Positions 1-6,686 of a stretch of DNA of 6,686 bases are shown here, piece after piece. Each line of letters begins with the position of its first letter. Within the stretch, counting starts at the first letter, position 1. The notes below the pieces were generated by a model that did no database searches, had not been told where the DNA came from, and saw only the letters and a program-made list of their open reading frames with translations. The stretch is taken from the NCBI GenBank assembly GCA_014730235.1, contig WJIO01000140.1, forward strand, positions 1 to 6,686, read 5' to 3'. The stretch comes from Candidatus Poribacteria bacterium (GTDB lineage Bacteria > Poribacteria > DTPJ01 > WJIO01). The translations under genes were made by a program, and so were the position numbers.

Positions 1-2
1 CT

Positions 3-728
3 GATGAAATGCAAATGAAATATTTTCAAGAAATAGCAAAATCCATCCAGAACCAGATTGAGGAAAAGCAGTTAATTGTAACAGGAAACTGTGGTGGATT
101 TGGGGATTACGCCGCCTGGTTGATGGGGATTACAAACCTCATGATGGCAGTTATGGATAAGCCCGATTTTATTCATAAACTCCTGGATACTATCCTGAAA
201 TGGGAATTGCGAGGTATAAAGTATCTAATAGATTCCGGTGTTGTTGACGTTTTCATCCATCGGGGGTGGTATGAGTGTTCGGATTTTTGGTCTCCGGTTC
301 TCTATGATGAGTTTATTGCTCCTCGTCTGTTAAAAAAGATTAAAATGGTTCACCAGGCAGGAAAGAAGTTTGGCTATATTATGAGCACTGGTATTATGCC
401 ACTTCTGGATATATTCCGAAAGCTTGATTTTGATATTTTGATTCATGTTGATCCTATTCAGGGTGGAGCGGATTTACCCCGGCTTAAAAGAGAATTGGGT
501 GATAGGATATGTTTCTGGGGAGGTGTAAATTCCGCGATAACCCTGGGTAGAGGAAGCAAAGAAGAGATAAGGAACGCAGTTGATTTTGCTGTATCAAATC
601 TAGCACTAGGGGGAGGATTGATTTTATCTGCCGCTGATAGTCTTTTTAATGATACCCCATGGGAAAATGTGAAAACCATGATAGAAAGATGGCGGGAAAT
701 TGGGTCATATCCTATACTAATTCCTTAA
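3..728 (+). CDS. URO-D superfamily protein (uroporphyrinogen decarboxylase / corrinoid methyltransferase-like), 5' partial
   Basis: The frame is open to the left edge of the window (codons for Asp-Glu precede the ATG at 9), so this is the C-terminal ~240 residues of a protein whose family is usually about 340-380 residues. Numbering from that Met, family features are a TIM-barrel pattern with GWYECSDFWSP (86-96), HVDP (146-149), GGVN (171-174, the usual GG(I/V)(N/D) strand) and a C-terminal GGGLILSAAD...TPWENV segment (201-221). The superfamily holds haem-pathway HemE and MtaA/CmuA-type methylcobamide:thiol methyltransferases, all cytoplasmic. The HxCG zinc motif of MtaA-like enzymes is not present: the equivalent position reads YIMSTG (123-128). 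True HemE is unlikely, but the decisive N-terminus lies outside the window. Substrate unknown. The family call is firm; the reaction is not. Confidence 0.85.
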   Translation, partial: DEMQMKYFQEIAKSIQNQIEEKQLIVTGNCGGFGDYAAWLMGITNLMMAVMDKPDFIHKLLDTILKWELRGIKYLIDSGVVDVFIHRGWYECSDFWSPVLYDEFIAPRLLKKIKMVHQAGKKFGYIMSTGIMPLLDIFRKLDFDILIHVDPIQGGADLPRLKRELGDRICFWGGVNSAITLGRGSKEEIRNAVDFAVSNLALGGGLILSAADSLFNDTPWENVKTMIERWREIGSYPILIP

Positions 729-735
729 TTTTAAT

Positions 736-765
736 TTGACATATTATGTATAATTGCTATATATT
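736..765 (+). promoter_or_regulatory. Candidate sigma-A-type promoter upstream of the permease gene
   Basis: A perfect TTGACA (736-741) is followed after 18 bp by TATATT (760-765), a 5/6 match to TATAAT. It starts 8 bp after the URO-D stop codon and points toward the permease gene. The stretch is very AT-rich, so other -10-like words overlap (TATAAT at 749-754 and 765-770, both badly spaced from the -35). A transcript from here would carry the whole 807-932 element in its leader. Confidence 0.4.
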
Positions 766-806
766 ATAATTGTTTTTATAAGTCAGTAGCATTTTACTTT
801 TAGTAT

Positions 807-932
807 TGTAATCGTTAAAAAATGGATATAATTTAGTTGTCATTCCTGCTTTCGCAGGAATGACAAATTTTGTAATTTACCATTATTATAAAGGTATTTT
901 CTAAACATATTTTTCATTTTTTAACGATTACA
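807..932. mobile_element. MITE-like non-coding element with perfect terminal inverted repeats
   Basis: The 126-bp element starts with TGTAATCGTTAAAAAATG (807-824) and ends with its exact reverse complement (915-932), an 18-bp perfect inverted repeat. GTAT lies immediately outside both ends (803-806 and 933-936), as expected of a 4-bp target-site duplication. Inside is a second palindrome (837-866). There is no room for a transposase, so it would be a non-autonomous element moved in trans; the mobilising family is not identifiable here. It sits between a promoter-like sequence and the permease start, 44 bp upstream of the ATG. An alternative is a structured regulatory leader, but the flanking direct repeats favour insertion. 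Confidence 0.7.
815..866. repeat. Palindromic repeat, copy 1 (13-bp stem)
   Basis: The arms TTGTCATTCCTGC (837-849) and GCAGGAATGACAA (854-866) are exact reverse complements around a TTTC loop. With its left flank (TTAAAAAATGGATATAA, 815-831) it matches a second copy at 4802-4854 at nearly every position; differences are limited to the loop and the 5-6 bases before the stem. The stem resembles the GTCATTCC...GGAATGAC palindromes dispersed between genes in many bacterial genomes. It lies inside the 807-932 element. As RNA it would form a stable hairpin on either strand, but no clean T-run follows it, so it is a poor intrinsic terminator. Confidence 0.85.
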
Positions 933-976
933 GTATTCAGTTTATTCTATCAAATAACAGCCAAAACCAACAACTC

Positions 977-2698
977 ATGCCCAAAAAATTAAGAAATATA
1001 TATATAAACATCCGGCGGAATTCAGGAACTATACTCCTGCTTTTGCCAGTGCTTTTTGTTCTGTTTGGATATGTTTTGTATCCCAGTATAAGGGTATTAT
1101 GGCAAAGCTTCAGGATAAAGCCCGGGGAGATAACTCTTGATAATTACCGGGAATTTTTTAACCTTGGTCAAAGGGCAAATCTTGAGGCATTATTTAACAG
1201 CCTTTTCATATCTGTAGGCAGTGTTATCTTATCCGCGTTGGTAGGTGTACCTCTTGCTTTTATTTTTACCAGATACCGTTTTCCGGGACGGGATATTTTT
1301 GCATCCCTGGCTATACTTCCCCTGGTTTTACCGCCGCTGGTTGGGGTTATTTCATTTATGTTTCTTTACGGCGAAACGGGCATAATTCCCAGGAGTATTC
1401 AATCCCTTTTTAATCTGGAAAAACCTCCCTTTGCTGTTGATGGAGTTCCGGCTATATTTCTTGTGCATACATATACCATGTATGTATTCTTTTACATTTT
1501 TGTATCTGCTGCTTTAAATAAAATAGATACATCGGTTATCGAAGCGGCATATAACCTGGGTGCATCCAGGTGGACGGTAATCCGACGTATAATACTGCCG
1601 TTGTTGACTCCGGCTCTTGTGGCGGCTTCTCTGCTGGTTTTTATGACATCTATGGCATCCTTCAGCGCGGCGTTTTTATTTGCCCCCAGCTACAGGGTTT
1701 TAAGCCTGCAAATATACTTCTCGAAGGTTAATAACGATTTAAATATGGCTGCAACCCAGTCGGTTATTTTATCCTTCATATCCATAAGCTTTTTGTTGAT
1801 TATGCGCTGGTATTCGGGACGGCGACAGTATGTAATTATCAGTAAAGGTGTTTCAGCCTATGAGACAGAAATAAAAGGTCGTTTAACAAGATATATCATG
1901 GGCGCATTGGGTACTCTTATTGTACTTATATTACTTTTACCCCACATGACGGTTATCCTTATGTCCTTTGTCAGGGACGGCTCGTGGACTTACCAGATTT
2001 TGCCGCCTGAGTATACATACAAAAATTATGTAAAAATTTTCAGCAATACAAGGGTTCTAAAGCCCATAGTAAATAGCCTGAAGATGGCATCTTTGGCCAC
2101 TGCCGGTAACCTGATCTTCGGTGTTCTGGCGGCATATCTGCTGGCTAAACGTCGTTTCTTTGGTCGGGGGTTGGTGGATATTCTGGTGATGATCCCCTGG
2201 GCTTTACCGGGAACTGTGGTGGCCATGAATTTGTTGTTTGCTTTTAACCGACCTACTGTATTTTCCGCCAATCAGATCATCGCCAGTACCTTTTGGATTT
2301 TACCCCTGGCCTATTTTGTCCGAAATATACCCCTGGTTTTCAGGTCAACCTATGCGTCTTTACAGCAGTTGGATGATTCCCTGGAAGAATCGGCCCGGAA
2401 TCTTGGCGCATCCCGGTTCTATGCTTTTAGAAAGGTTATAATGCCCCTGGTTATGCCCGGTGTGCTGGCCGGGGTTTTGCTGGCCTTTGTTACTGCACTG
2501 GGTGAGTTTGTGGCATCTATACTCCTTTATATACCCACTAACAAGCCCATATCCGTTGAAATATATTCCCAGTTGGACAGATTGTCGAATTTCGGAACAG
2601 CATCGGCTTACAGCGTGCTTCTGATAATATTAATATCCACTGTGTTGACATTTTCCAATCGAGTTTTAAAGATCAGCACGACTCGATCTATGGTGTAG
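977..2698 (+). CDS. ABC transporter permease, fused two-domain type (FbpB/AfuB/ThiP-like)
   Basis: This 573-residue inner-membrane protein carries two binding-protein-dependent permease domains in tandem, about 12 predicted membrane helices in all (the first at ~17-37, the second half starting at ~307). Each half has the cytoplasmic EAA loop that docks the ATPase: EAAYNLGAS...ILP at 189-208 and EESARNLGAS...IMP at 470-490. Length and fused layout are those of the ferric iron / thiamine / phosphonate permease class, where one chain forms the whole channel. The substrate cannot be read from the permease alone. No binding protein or ATPase gene is visible; they would have to lie outside the window. 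The start gives a sensible short basic N-terminus before helix 1, but no Shine-Dalgarno sequence precedes the ATG. The frame is open back to 905, into the neighbouring repeat element, with no better start. It ends in tandem TAG stops (2696-2701). Confidence 0.9.
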   Translation: MPKKLRNIYINIRRNSGTILLLLPVLFVLFGYVLYPSIRVLWQSFRIKPGEITLDNYREFFNLGQRANLEALFNSLFISVGSVILSALVGVPLAFIFTRYRFPGRDIFASLAILPLVLPPLVGVISFMFLYGETGIIPRSIQSLFNLEKPPFAVDGVPAIFLVHTYTMYVFFYIFVSAALNKIDTSVIEAAYNLGASRWTVIRRIILPLLTPALVAASLLVFMTSMASFSAAFLFAPSYRVLSLQIYFSKVNNDLNMAATQSVILSFISISFLLIMRWYSGRRQYVIISKGVSAYETEIKGRLTRYIMGALGTLIVLILLLPHMTVILMSFVRDGSWTYQILPPEYTYKNYVKIFSNTRVLKPIVNSLKMASLATAGNLIFGVLAAYLLAKRRFFGRGLVDILVMIPWALPGTVVAMNLLFAFNRPTVFSANQIIASTFWILPLAYFVRNIPLVFRSTYASLQQLDDSLEESARNLGASRFYAFRKVIMPLVMPGVLAGVLLAFVTALGEFVASILLYIPTNKPISVEIYSQLDRLSNFGTASAYSVLLIILISTVLTFSNRVLKISTTRSMV

Positions 2699-2777
2699 TA
2701 GAAGGTGCTGACTTTAAGGAAATTTTGAGAAAATATTTATTGATCAAAATCCCACAAACTCCCTTATAAGTAATCGT

Positions 2778-2786
2778 AAAGGAAGG
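2778..2786 (+). promoter_or_regulatory. Ribosome binding site deciding a TTG start
   Basis: AAAGGAAGG ends 9 bases before the TTG at 2796. It is the only good Shine-Dalgarno match in the 97-bp gap, and the next in-frame ATG is at residue 29, inside the first membrane helix. This supports TTG as the true start of the membrane protein. Confidence 0.7.
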
Positions 2787-2795
2787 AAAACAAAA

Positions 2796-4643
2796 TTGAG
2801 GCAGAGCCTCAAATATTTGACCCTCAGTATACGAAATTTCTTAAAGGAAAACGGTTCACTTATATTAGCCTGTGTGCTAATGGGCGCGCTGCATTTGCTT
2901 TATCAGGGCTATAACTTCGGTAGTGGTAACCACTCCATTCAAATTCCTATCCTTAAAAGCTATTTTCACCCTGATCTATATCCCGGCGATAGGATGATCG
3001 CCACCAGATCCCACTTCATCACCTTTTATTTCATGTTCCTGGGTCTGCTGGATCGAATTTTTGGACATCTAGAATTCATATTTTTCACATCACAGCTTTT
3101 AACAGAAATACTCATCTTCTTTACTGCATATCATTTTGCCTATGCCCTATTTAAAGATAAAAAGATCGCCATAATGCCGATGATATTATTTTTTACAAAT
3201 AAACCCGTATTAGGTGGAGCCATAATCCACTGGAATTATCACACCCACACTTACGCAGTGCTTCCCCTTATACTGGTTGCTTTTGCCCTCTATGTTTATG
3301 GATATAGAAAAGCAGCCTATGGATTACTGGGCTTTGCCGCTAATATTAATATCCAGTCGGTATCATTTGTCCTGCCTATGTTCATGCTGTTTTCCCTGAT
3401 AAAGGCCTATGAATCAGGAAAAGAAAACAACTGGCTGAGTGCGGGGTTGAATCTGGCGAAAGAATATGGTTTTTTTATTGTATTCAGCCTGCCATGTCTT
3501 ATATGGGCTTTTTCAAAGGCCGGTGGGAATCTTACAGAGGACTGGTTCAAGCAGTTGTGGGAAAGATCCAGACACCACAGCTATCCCTTTACATGGGAAA
3601 AGAAGCACTTTACCGACAATTTGCTTTTCTTTACCCTTGGTATATTAACATGGTCTATAGCTTTAAAAAATTCAGAAAGAAAAAACGTGCATGGGATGAT
3701 TGGGTGGTTTAGTTTTGTGGTTTTGCTTTTATGCAGTGCCGGGGTTGTATTTGCTGAGTATATTCCATTGAAGATCGTATTAAGAGCCCAGTTGTTCCGA
3801 AGTACTAAATTCCTTTCTATCTTTGTTCTTTTGTATGTAAGTTATGCCGCTAAATACCTTTGGGATAAAGGTAATTTCCACAGAATTCTGGCTATCGCTA
3901 CATTTATACCTGTGTTGATAACGGATTACTTGATCTTTATACCCCTGATAATACTGATATACCAGATAACCGAAAGAAAAGACATGTATTGGTGGACTAC
4001 TCCGGTAGTTGCTTCCGTTTTGATTCTGAGGGTATATGTACCTCATACCGGATTTCCATCGGGATTTGACTCAAGCAAGATGATTGGCTTTATCAGACCA
4101 TTTTTTGAAGATAAAATCCGAGTCCAGTTGTCTGTTGCGCTTTTGTTGTGGTTATCTGTAATCAGCATAACATCAAACAGATGGCTAAAGTCCGGAGTTG
4201 CTCTTATAATACTGCTGTTTTTCTCCATCAAGATTTATCCGGTCATGTATCACAGTAAAGTAACAACAGTGGAAAATCGTGGAACATGGGTTGATGTGCA
4301 GTTATGGGCAAAGGAAAATACCCCAAAGTCAGCAATGTTCCTTACACCACCTTATAATCATTATTTCAGGGTATATTCGGAGCGAAGCACAGTGGGAGAG
4401 TGGAAAGACGGCACTCAGCAGTATTTTGATACGGAATATTCCTATGAATGGTGGTCAAGAATGATGGATATTGGTAAAAATGAAGCAGAATATGATAACC
4501 TGAAACCGGAAAGGTTAAAAGAACTCAGCGAAAAATATAGTGTTTCATATATAGTTTTCCGGGCGAATAAACCTTTACCTTTTGATGAAGTATATAAAAA
4601 TAAAGATTATATCGTTTATAAAATATACAAGCATAAAATTTAA
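2796..4643 (+). CDS. Polytopic membrane protein, GT-C-like with a DUF6798-type C-terminal region
   Basis: The 615-residue protein has a first hydrophobic helix at ~21-37, then a polar loop with SIQIPILKSYFHPDLYPGD (47-65), then roughly ten more membrane segments spread to ~480, and a soluble C-terminal domain (~490-615). That layout (first extracytoplasmic loop with acidic residues, many helices, C-terminal extracytoplasmic domain) is typical of GT-C lipid-linked sugar transferases. The C-terminal pattern WAKENTPKSAMFLTPP...FRVYSERSTV...WK (504-537) resembles what I recall of DUF6798 proteins, which often carry W..ENTP...FL.PP...FR..S.R. The actual reaction is unknown; transfer of a sugar from a polyprenyl-phosphate donor is only an inference from fold. 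It starts with TTG behind a good ribosome binding site, 97 bp after the permease, so co-transcription is possible but a functional link is not evident. Confidence 0.7.
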   Translation: MRQSLKYLTLSIRNFLKENGSLILACVLMGALHLLYQGYNFGSGNHSIQIPILKSYFHPDLYPGDRMIATRSHFITFYFMFLGLLDRIFGHLEFIFFTSQLLTEILIFFTAYHFAYALFKDKKIAIMPMILFFTNKPVLGGAIIHWNYHTHTYAVLPLILVAFALYVYGYRKAAYGLLGFAANINIQSVSFVLPMFMLFSLIKAYESGKENNWLSAGLNLAKEYGFFIVFSLPCLIWAFSKAGGNLTEDWFKQLWERSRHHSYPFTWEKKHFTDNLLFFTLGILTWSIALKNSERKNVHGMIGWFSFVVLLLCSAGVVFAEYIPLKIVLRAQLFRSTKFLSIFVLLYVSYAAKYLWDKGNFHRILAIATFIPVLITDYLIFIPLIILIYQITERKDMYWWTTPVVASVLILRVYVPHTGFPSGFDSSKMIGFIRPFFEDKIRVQLSVALLLWLSVISITSNRWLKSGVALIILLFFSIKIYPVMYHSKVTTVENRGTWVDVQLWAKENTPKSAMFLTPPYNHYFRVYSERSTVGEWKDGTQQYFDTEYSYEWWSRMMDIGKNEAEYDNLKPERLKELSEKYSVSYIVFRANKPLPFDEVYKNKDYIVYKIYKHKI

Positions 4644-4657
4644 GTCCGCATAACGTT

Positions 4658-4801
4658 TTAAGCGGCTTTGTATCTCTCCCAGAAGTCATTCCACTTGCAG
4701 TTGAGCACCATAATACGCATGTTCTCAACAGCATCAGCACTTTCTCTGCTCCAGTTCATTCTACGGGTTTCATCCTGTGACAAATGACTATATACCCGGC
4801 T
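4658..4801 (-). pseudogene. Transposase C-terminal remnant
   Basis: On the minus strand an open frame of 47 codons ends at a TAA (4658-4660). It includes RRMNWSRESADAVENMRIM and then LNCKWNDFWERYKAA at the C-terminus. The pattern R(W/M)xWSxxxADAVxxxRxxxLNxxWxxFW is like the C-terminal tail of several transposase families (ISKra4-like, also UPF0236/ISLre2-like); I cannot decide between them. There is no start codon with a ribosome binding site and no catalytic region, so it is a truncated relic. Its upstream side stops exactly where the palindromic repeat at 4802 begins. On the other side it may extend to about 4644, next to the stop codon of the membrane-protein gene. Confidence 0.55.
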
Positions 4802-4854
4802 TTAAAAAATGGATATAACTTATATTGTCATTCCTGCGTTCGCAGGAATGACAA
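4802..4854. repeat. Palindromic repeat, copy 2 (13-bp stem)
   Basis: The arms TTGTCATTCCTGC (4825-4837) and GCAGGAATGACAA (4842-4854) flank a GTTC loop. The left flank TTAAAAAATGGATATAA (4802-4818) is identical to that of copy 1; the join before the stem is one base longer (CTTATA against TTTAG). No matching right-hand inverted repeat and no flanking direct repeat are seen, so this is a shorter or decayed copy. It lies between two converging genes and could fold in both transcripts, but no T-run directly follows the stem on either strand. Confidence 0.85.
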
Positions 4855-4906
4855 GCTGAGGGAATTTTCAATTATAATCACACTAAATCCAGAAGAATCA
4901 GATTTC

Positions 4907-6553
4907 TTAACCGTTTAAGTTTGCTTCTAAATCTTCCTGAACAGTTGATATAGGGGTAAGGTTAAATTTTTCCACCAAAACATCCAGAACCGGTTTTGTT
5001 ACAAAAGCTGGAAGACTTGGACCAAGGTGAATGTTTTTTATTCCCAGATGAAGCAAAGTCAGGAGTATTGCAACAGCTTTTTGCTCATACCAGGAACATA
5101 TAATGGAAAGGGGTAAGCCGTTTACGTCTGTATCAAAAGCATTGGCCAGAGCCAGGGCTATCTGTATGGCTGAATATGCGTCATTACATTGACCAACATC
5201 CAGTAGTCGCGGTATACCCTCTATATCGCCAAACTCCAGCTTATTAAAGCGATATTTACCGCAGGCCAGGGTAAGTATTACCGAATCCTGAGGAACTGAT
5301 TGAGCAAAATCAGTGTAATAATTACGTCCACTTTTTGCGCCATCACAGCCACCGATAAGGAAGAAATGCTTTATCTTCCCCTGTTTAACACCTTCAATGA
5401 CTTTATCGGCAACGCTCATAACTGCATTATGTCCAAAGCCTACCATTATTGTCCTGTCTGCTCCATCTTCTTTGAAACCCTCGGCTTCCAGAGCCGCCTG
5501 GATTACAGGTGTAAAATCCCTGTCGCTTATGTGAGTTACATCAGGCCAGGCTACAAGACCGCTGGTGAAAATTCTATCTATATAATCTTTTCTGGGCTTC
5601 TGGATGCAATTGGTAGTCATAAGAATTGCGCCGGGAAATTCGTTGAATTCCTTACGTTGATCCTGCCATGCCCCGCCGTAGTTGCCCACCAGATGATCGT
5701 ATTTGTTTAGCTCAGGATAACCATGAGCTGGTAGCATTTCACCGTGAGTATATATATTAATATCCTTACCTTCGGTCTGTTTCAGTAGCTCCTCCAGGTC
5801 TTTCAAATCATGACCTGAAATTAGTATGGCTTTACCTTTTACCGGTTCAATCCGCACCGGTGTTGGTTCGGGATGACCATAAGTTTCAGTGTTGGCCTTA
5901 TCCAGGAGTTCCATAGCTCTGAGGTTGATACTACCCACTTCCATAGCTGTAGCTGTTAATTTATCCAGATCATGCGGTTCATCAGCCAGAAAGCTTAAAA
6001 CCTTGTGAACCATGGCATATAAATCTTCGTCCTCATGTTCCAATATATGGGCATGGTCAGCATATGCGGCCGCGCCTTTTAAACCGTATGTTATTAATTC
6101 CTGCAAACCTGTTACATCTTCTCCCTGGGATGATTTTCTCTGAAGTATACCAATCATTTCAGCTTGCTTGAGAAGTCCTTCAATGTCATCTGCGGGAGAC
6201 CATTCAGCCGGCCCTTTTAAATCTTCAGGTGTTTCACCAGCTTTTTTACATGTTTCTTCATAAAGTTTCTTAGCTTTATCCTTTATTTTTTCCGCTTTAA
6301 TTAACAATTCCTGAAGTCTCTCAGGATCAAAATTCACGTTGGTTACTGTTGAAAAGAGGGCTTCCAACACAAATACATCAATTTCTCTGTCTGCCACTCC
6401 AAGTAATTTGGCGCGATGGGCATACATGGATATACCTTTTGTGGCATAGACCAGCAAATCCTGTAAATATGCTGTTTCCTGATCTTTACCACATACACCT
6501 CTTATTGTGCATCCTGTACCTTTTGATGTCTGTTCGCATTGATAACAAAACAT
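4907..6553 (-). CDS. hcp: Hybrid cluster protein (Hcp, prismane protein; annotated hydroxylamine reductase), class I
   Basis: A complete 548-residue cytoplasmic iron-sulfur protein. The N-terminal cysteines C3, C6, C15 and C21 (CX2C-X8-C-X5-C) are the class I arrangement, which binds a [4Fe-4S] cluster in strict anaerobes such as Desulfovibrio. All ligands expected for the hybrid Fe-S-O cluster are visible: H248, E272, C316, C403, C431, C456 and E490, in the contexts SGHD, HGEM, TTNC, GGCDGAKSGR, LACGKYRF, VGQCND and WYEQKA. Hcp is known to reduce hydroxylamine in vitro and nitric oxide, and is linked to nitrosative stress defence; the NO role is the better supported one. The ATG at 6553 has a strong ribosome binding site. 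The next gene upstream ends 27 bp before the start, so it is probably the second or later gene of an operon whose promoter is outside the window. No dedicated Hcr reductase is visible. Confidence 0.97.
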   Translation of the reverse strand: MFCYQCEQTSKGTGCTIRGVCGKDQETAYLQDLLVYATKGISMYAHRAKLLGVADREIDVFVLEALFSTVTNVNFDPERLQELLIKAEKIKDKAKKLYEETCKKAGETPEDLKGPAEWSPADDIEGLLKQAEMIGILQRKSSQGEDVTGLQELITYGLKGAAAYADHAHILEHEDEDLYAMVHKVLSFLADEPHDLDKLTATAMEVGSINLRAMELLDKANTETYGHPEPTPVRIEPVKGKAILISGHDLKDLEELLKQTEGKDINIYTHGEMLPAHGYPELNKYDHLVGNYGGAWQDQRKEFNEFPGAILMTTNCIQKPRKDYIDRIFTSGLVAWPDVTHISDRDFTPVIQAALEAEGFKEDGADRTIMVGFGHNAVMSVADKVIEGVKQGKIKHFFLIGGCDGAKSGRNYYTDFAQSVPQDSVILTLACGKYRFNKLEFGDIEGIPRLLDVGQCNDAYSAIQIALALANAFDTDVNGLPLSIICSWYEQKAVAILLTLLHLGIKNIHLGPSLPAFVTKPVLDVLVEKFNLTPISTVQEDLEANLNG

Positions 6554-6559
6554 ATAAAT

Positions 6560-6566
6560 CCTCCTT
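6560..6566 (-). promoter_or_regulatory. Ribosome binding site of hcp
   Basis: Read on the minus strand, AAGGAGG lies 6 bases before the hcp ATG. It is a near-perfect Shine-Dalgarno sequence that fixes the hcp start and contrasts with the permease gene, which has none. Confidence 0.85.
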
Positions 6567-6580
6567 GTATTTCCTGCCGT

Positions 6581-6686
6581 TTATTTTGTAATTTCAATTT
6601 TCTGTGATTTTAAGACTGATCCATCAATAGCAACTTTGTAATCATAGATCGGTATAACTTTTCCAGATTCAGTTACAGCCCTGGAA
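6581..6686 (-). CDS. Unidentified protein, C-terminal 34 codons only
   Basis: A minus-strand frame runs in from the right edge of the window and stops with TAA at 6581-6583, 27 bp before the hcp start. The visible residues include VTESGKVIPIYDYKVAIDG and end KSQKIEITK. There are no cysteines or other recognisable motif in this tail, so I cannot name it. Its tight spacing and shared strand with hcp suggest one operon. That it is coding is supported by position and by the ribosome binding site placed between it and hcp, but only a short tail can be seen. Confidence 0.55.
   Translation of the reverse strand, partial: SRAVTESGKVIPIYDYKVAIDGSVLKSQKIEITK

Noticed and set aside
2740-2770. TTGATC and TATAAG as a promoter for the membrane-protein gene
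   Set aside because: The 19-bp spacing is too long and both boxes are imperfect; the start of transcription would fall on the ribosome binding site.
2770-2777. GTAATCGT, matching part of the MITE-like terminal repeat
   Set aside because: An 8-base match with no partner nearby is expected by chance in AT-rich DNA.
4525-4740. A 71-codon minus-strand open frame overlapping the end of the membrane-protein gene
   Set aside because: It is in a different frame from the transposase-like remnant, overlaps the end of a well-supported gene and shows no family pattern.
4825-4854. The palindrome as an intrinsic terminator for the two converging genes
   Set aside because: The stem is strong but no run of T follows it directly on either strand, and the same unit occurs upstream of the permease gene, where a terminator would be harmful.
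5300-5710. A 136-codon plus-strand open frame
   Set aside because: It lies wholly antisense within hcp, which has complete motif support; no ribosome binding site or recognisable domain.

Overview
The window is AT-rich DNA from a bacterium, probably a strictly anaerobic Firmicute (clostridia-like). The grounds are the A/T-leaning codon use, strong AGGAGG-type ribosome binding sites, a TTG start, and a class I (strict-anaerobe type) hybrid cluster protein. No species can be named from the sequence.

Left part, plus strand: the C-terminal two thirds of a uroporphyrinogen-decarboxylase (URO-D) superfamily protein ends at 728. A 248-bp gap follows, with a candidate promoter and a compact non-coding element at 807-932. 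That element has perfect 18-bp terminal inverted repeats, a 4-bp GTAT direct repeat at each edge and an internal palindrome, so it looks like a MITE. Next is a 573-residue fused two-domain ABC transporter permease (977-2698), then after 97 bp a 615-residue polytopic membrane protein (2796-4643) resembling GT-C/DUF6798-type proteins.

Middle (4644-4906): a gap between converging genes. It holds a minus-strand C-terminal scrap of a transposase (4658-4801), and directly against it a second copy of the palindromic repeat (4802-4854), this time without the outer inverted repeats.

Right part, minus strand: a complete hybrid cluster protein gene (hcp, 4907-6553) with all expected cluster ligands. 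Just upstream of it is the last 34 codons of an unidentified gene (6581-6686), probably in the same operon.

The permease and URO-D protein may belong to one uptake/metabolism locus, but the binding protein and ATPase that the permease needs are not in the window. The hcp operon is functionally separate (nitrosative/oxidative stress). The main non-routine content is the two-copy palindromic repeat family, one copy of which lies between a promoter-like sequence and a permease gene that has no visible Shine-Dalgarno sequence. I see no clear evidence of an entirely new multi-gene system.
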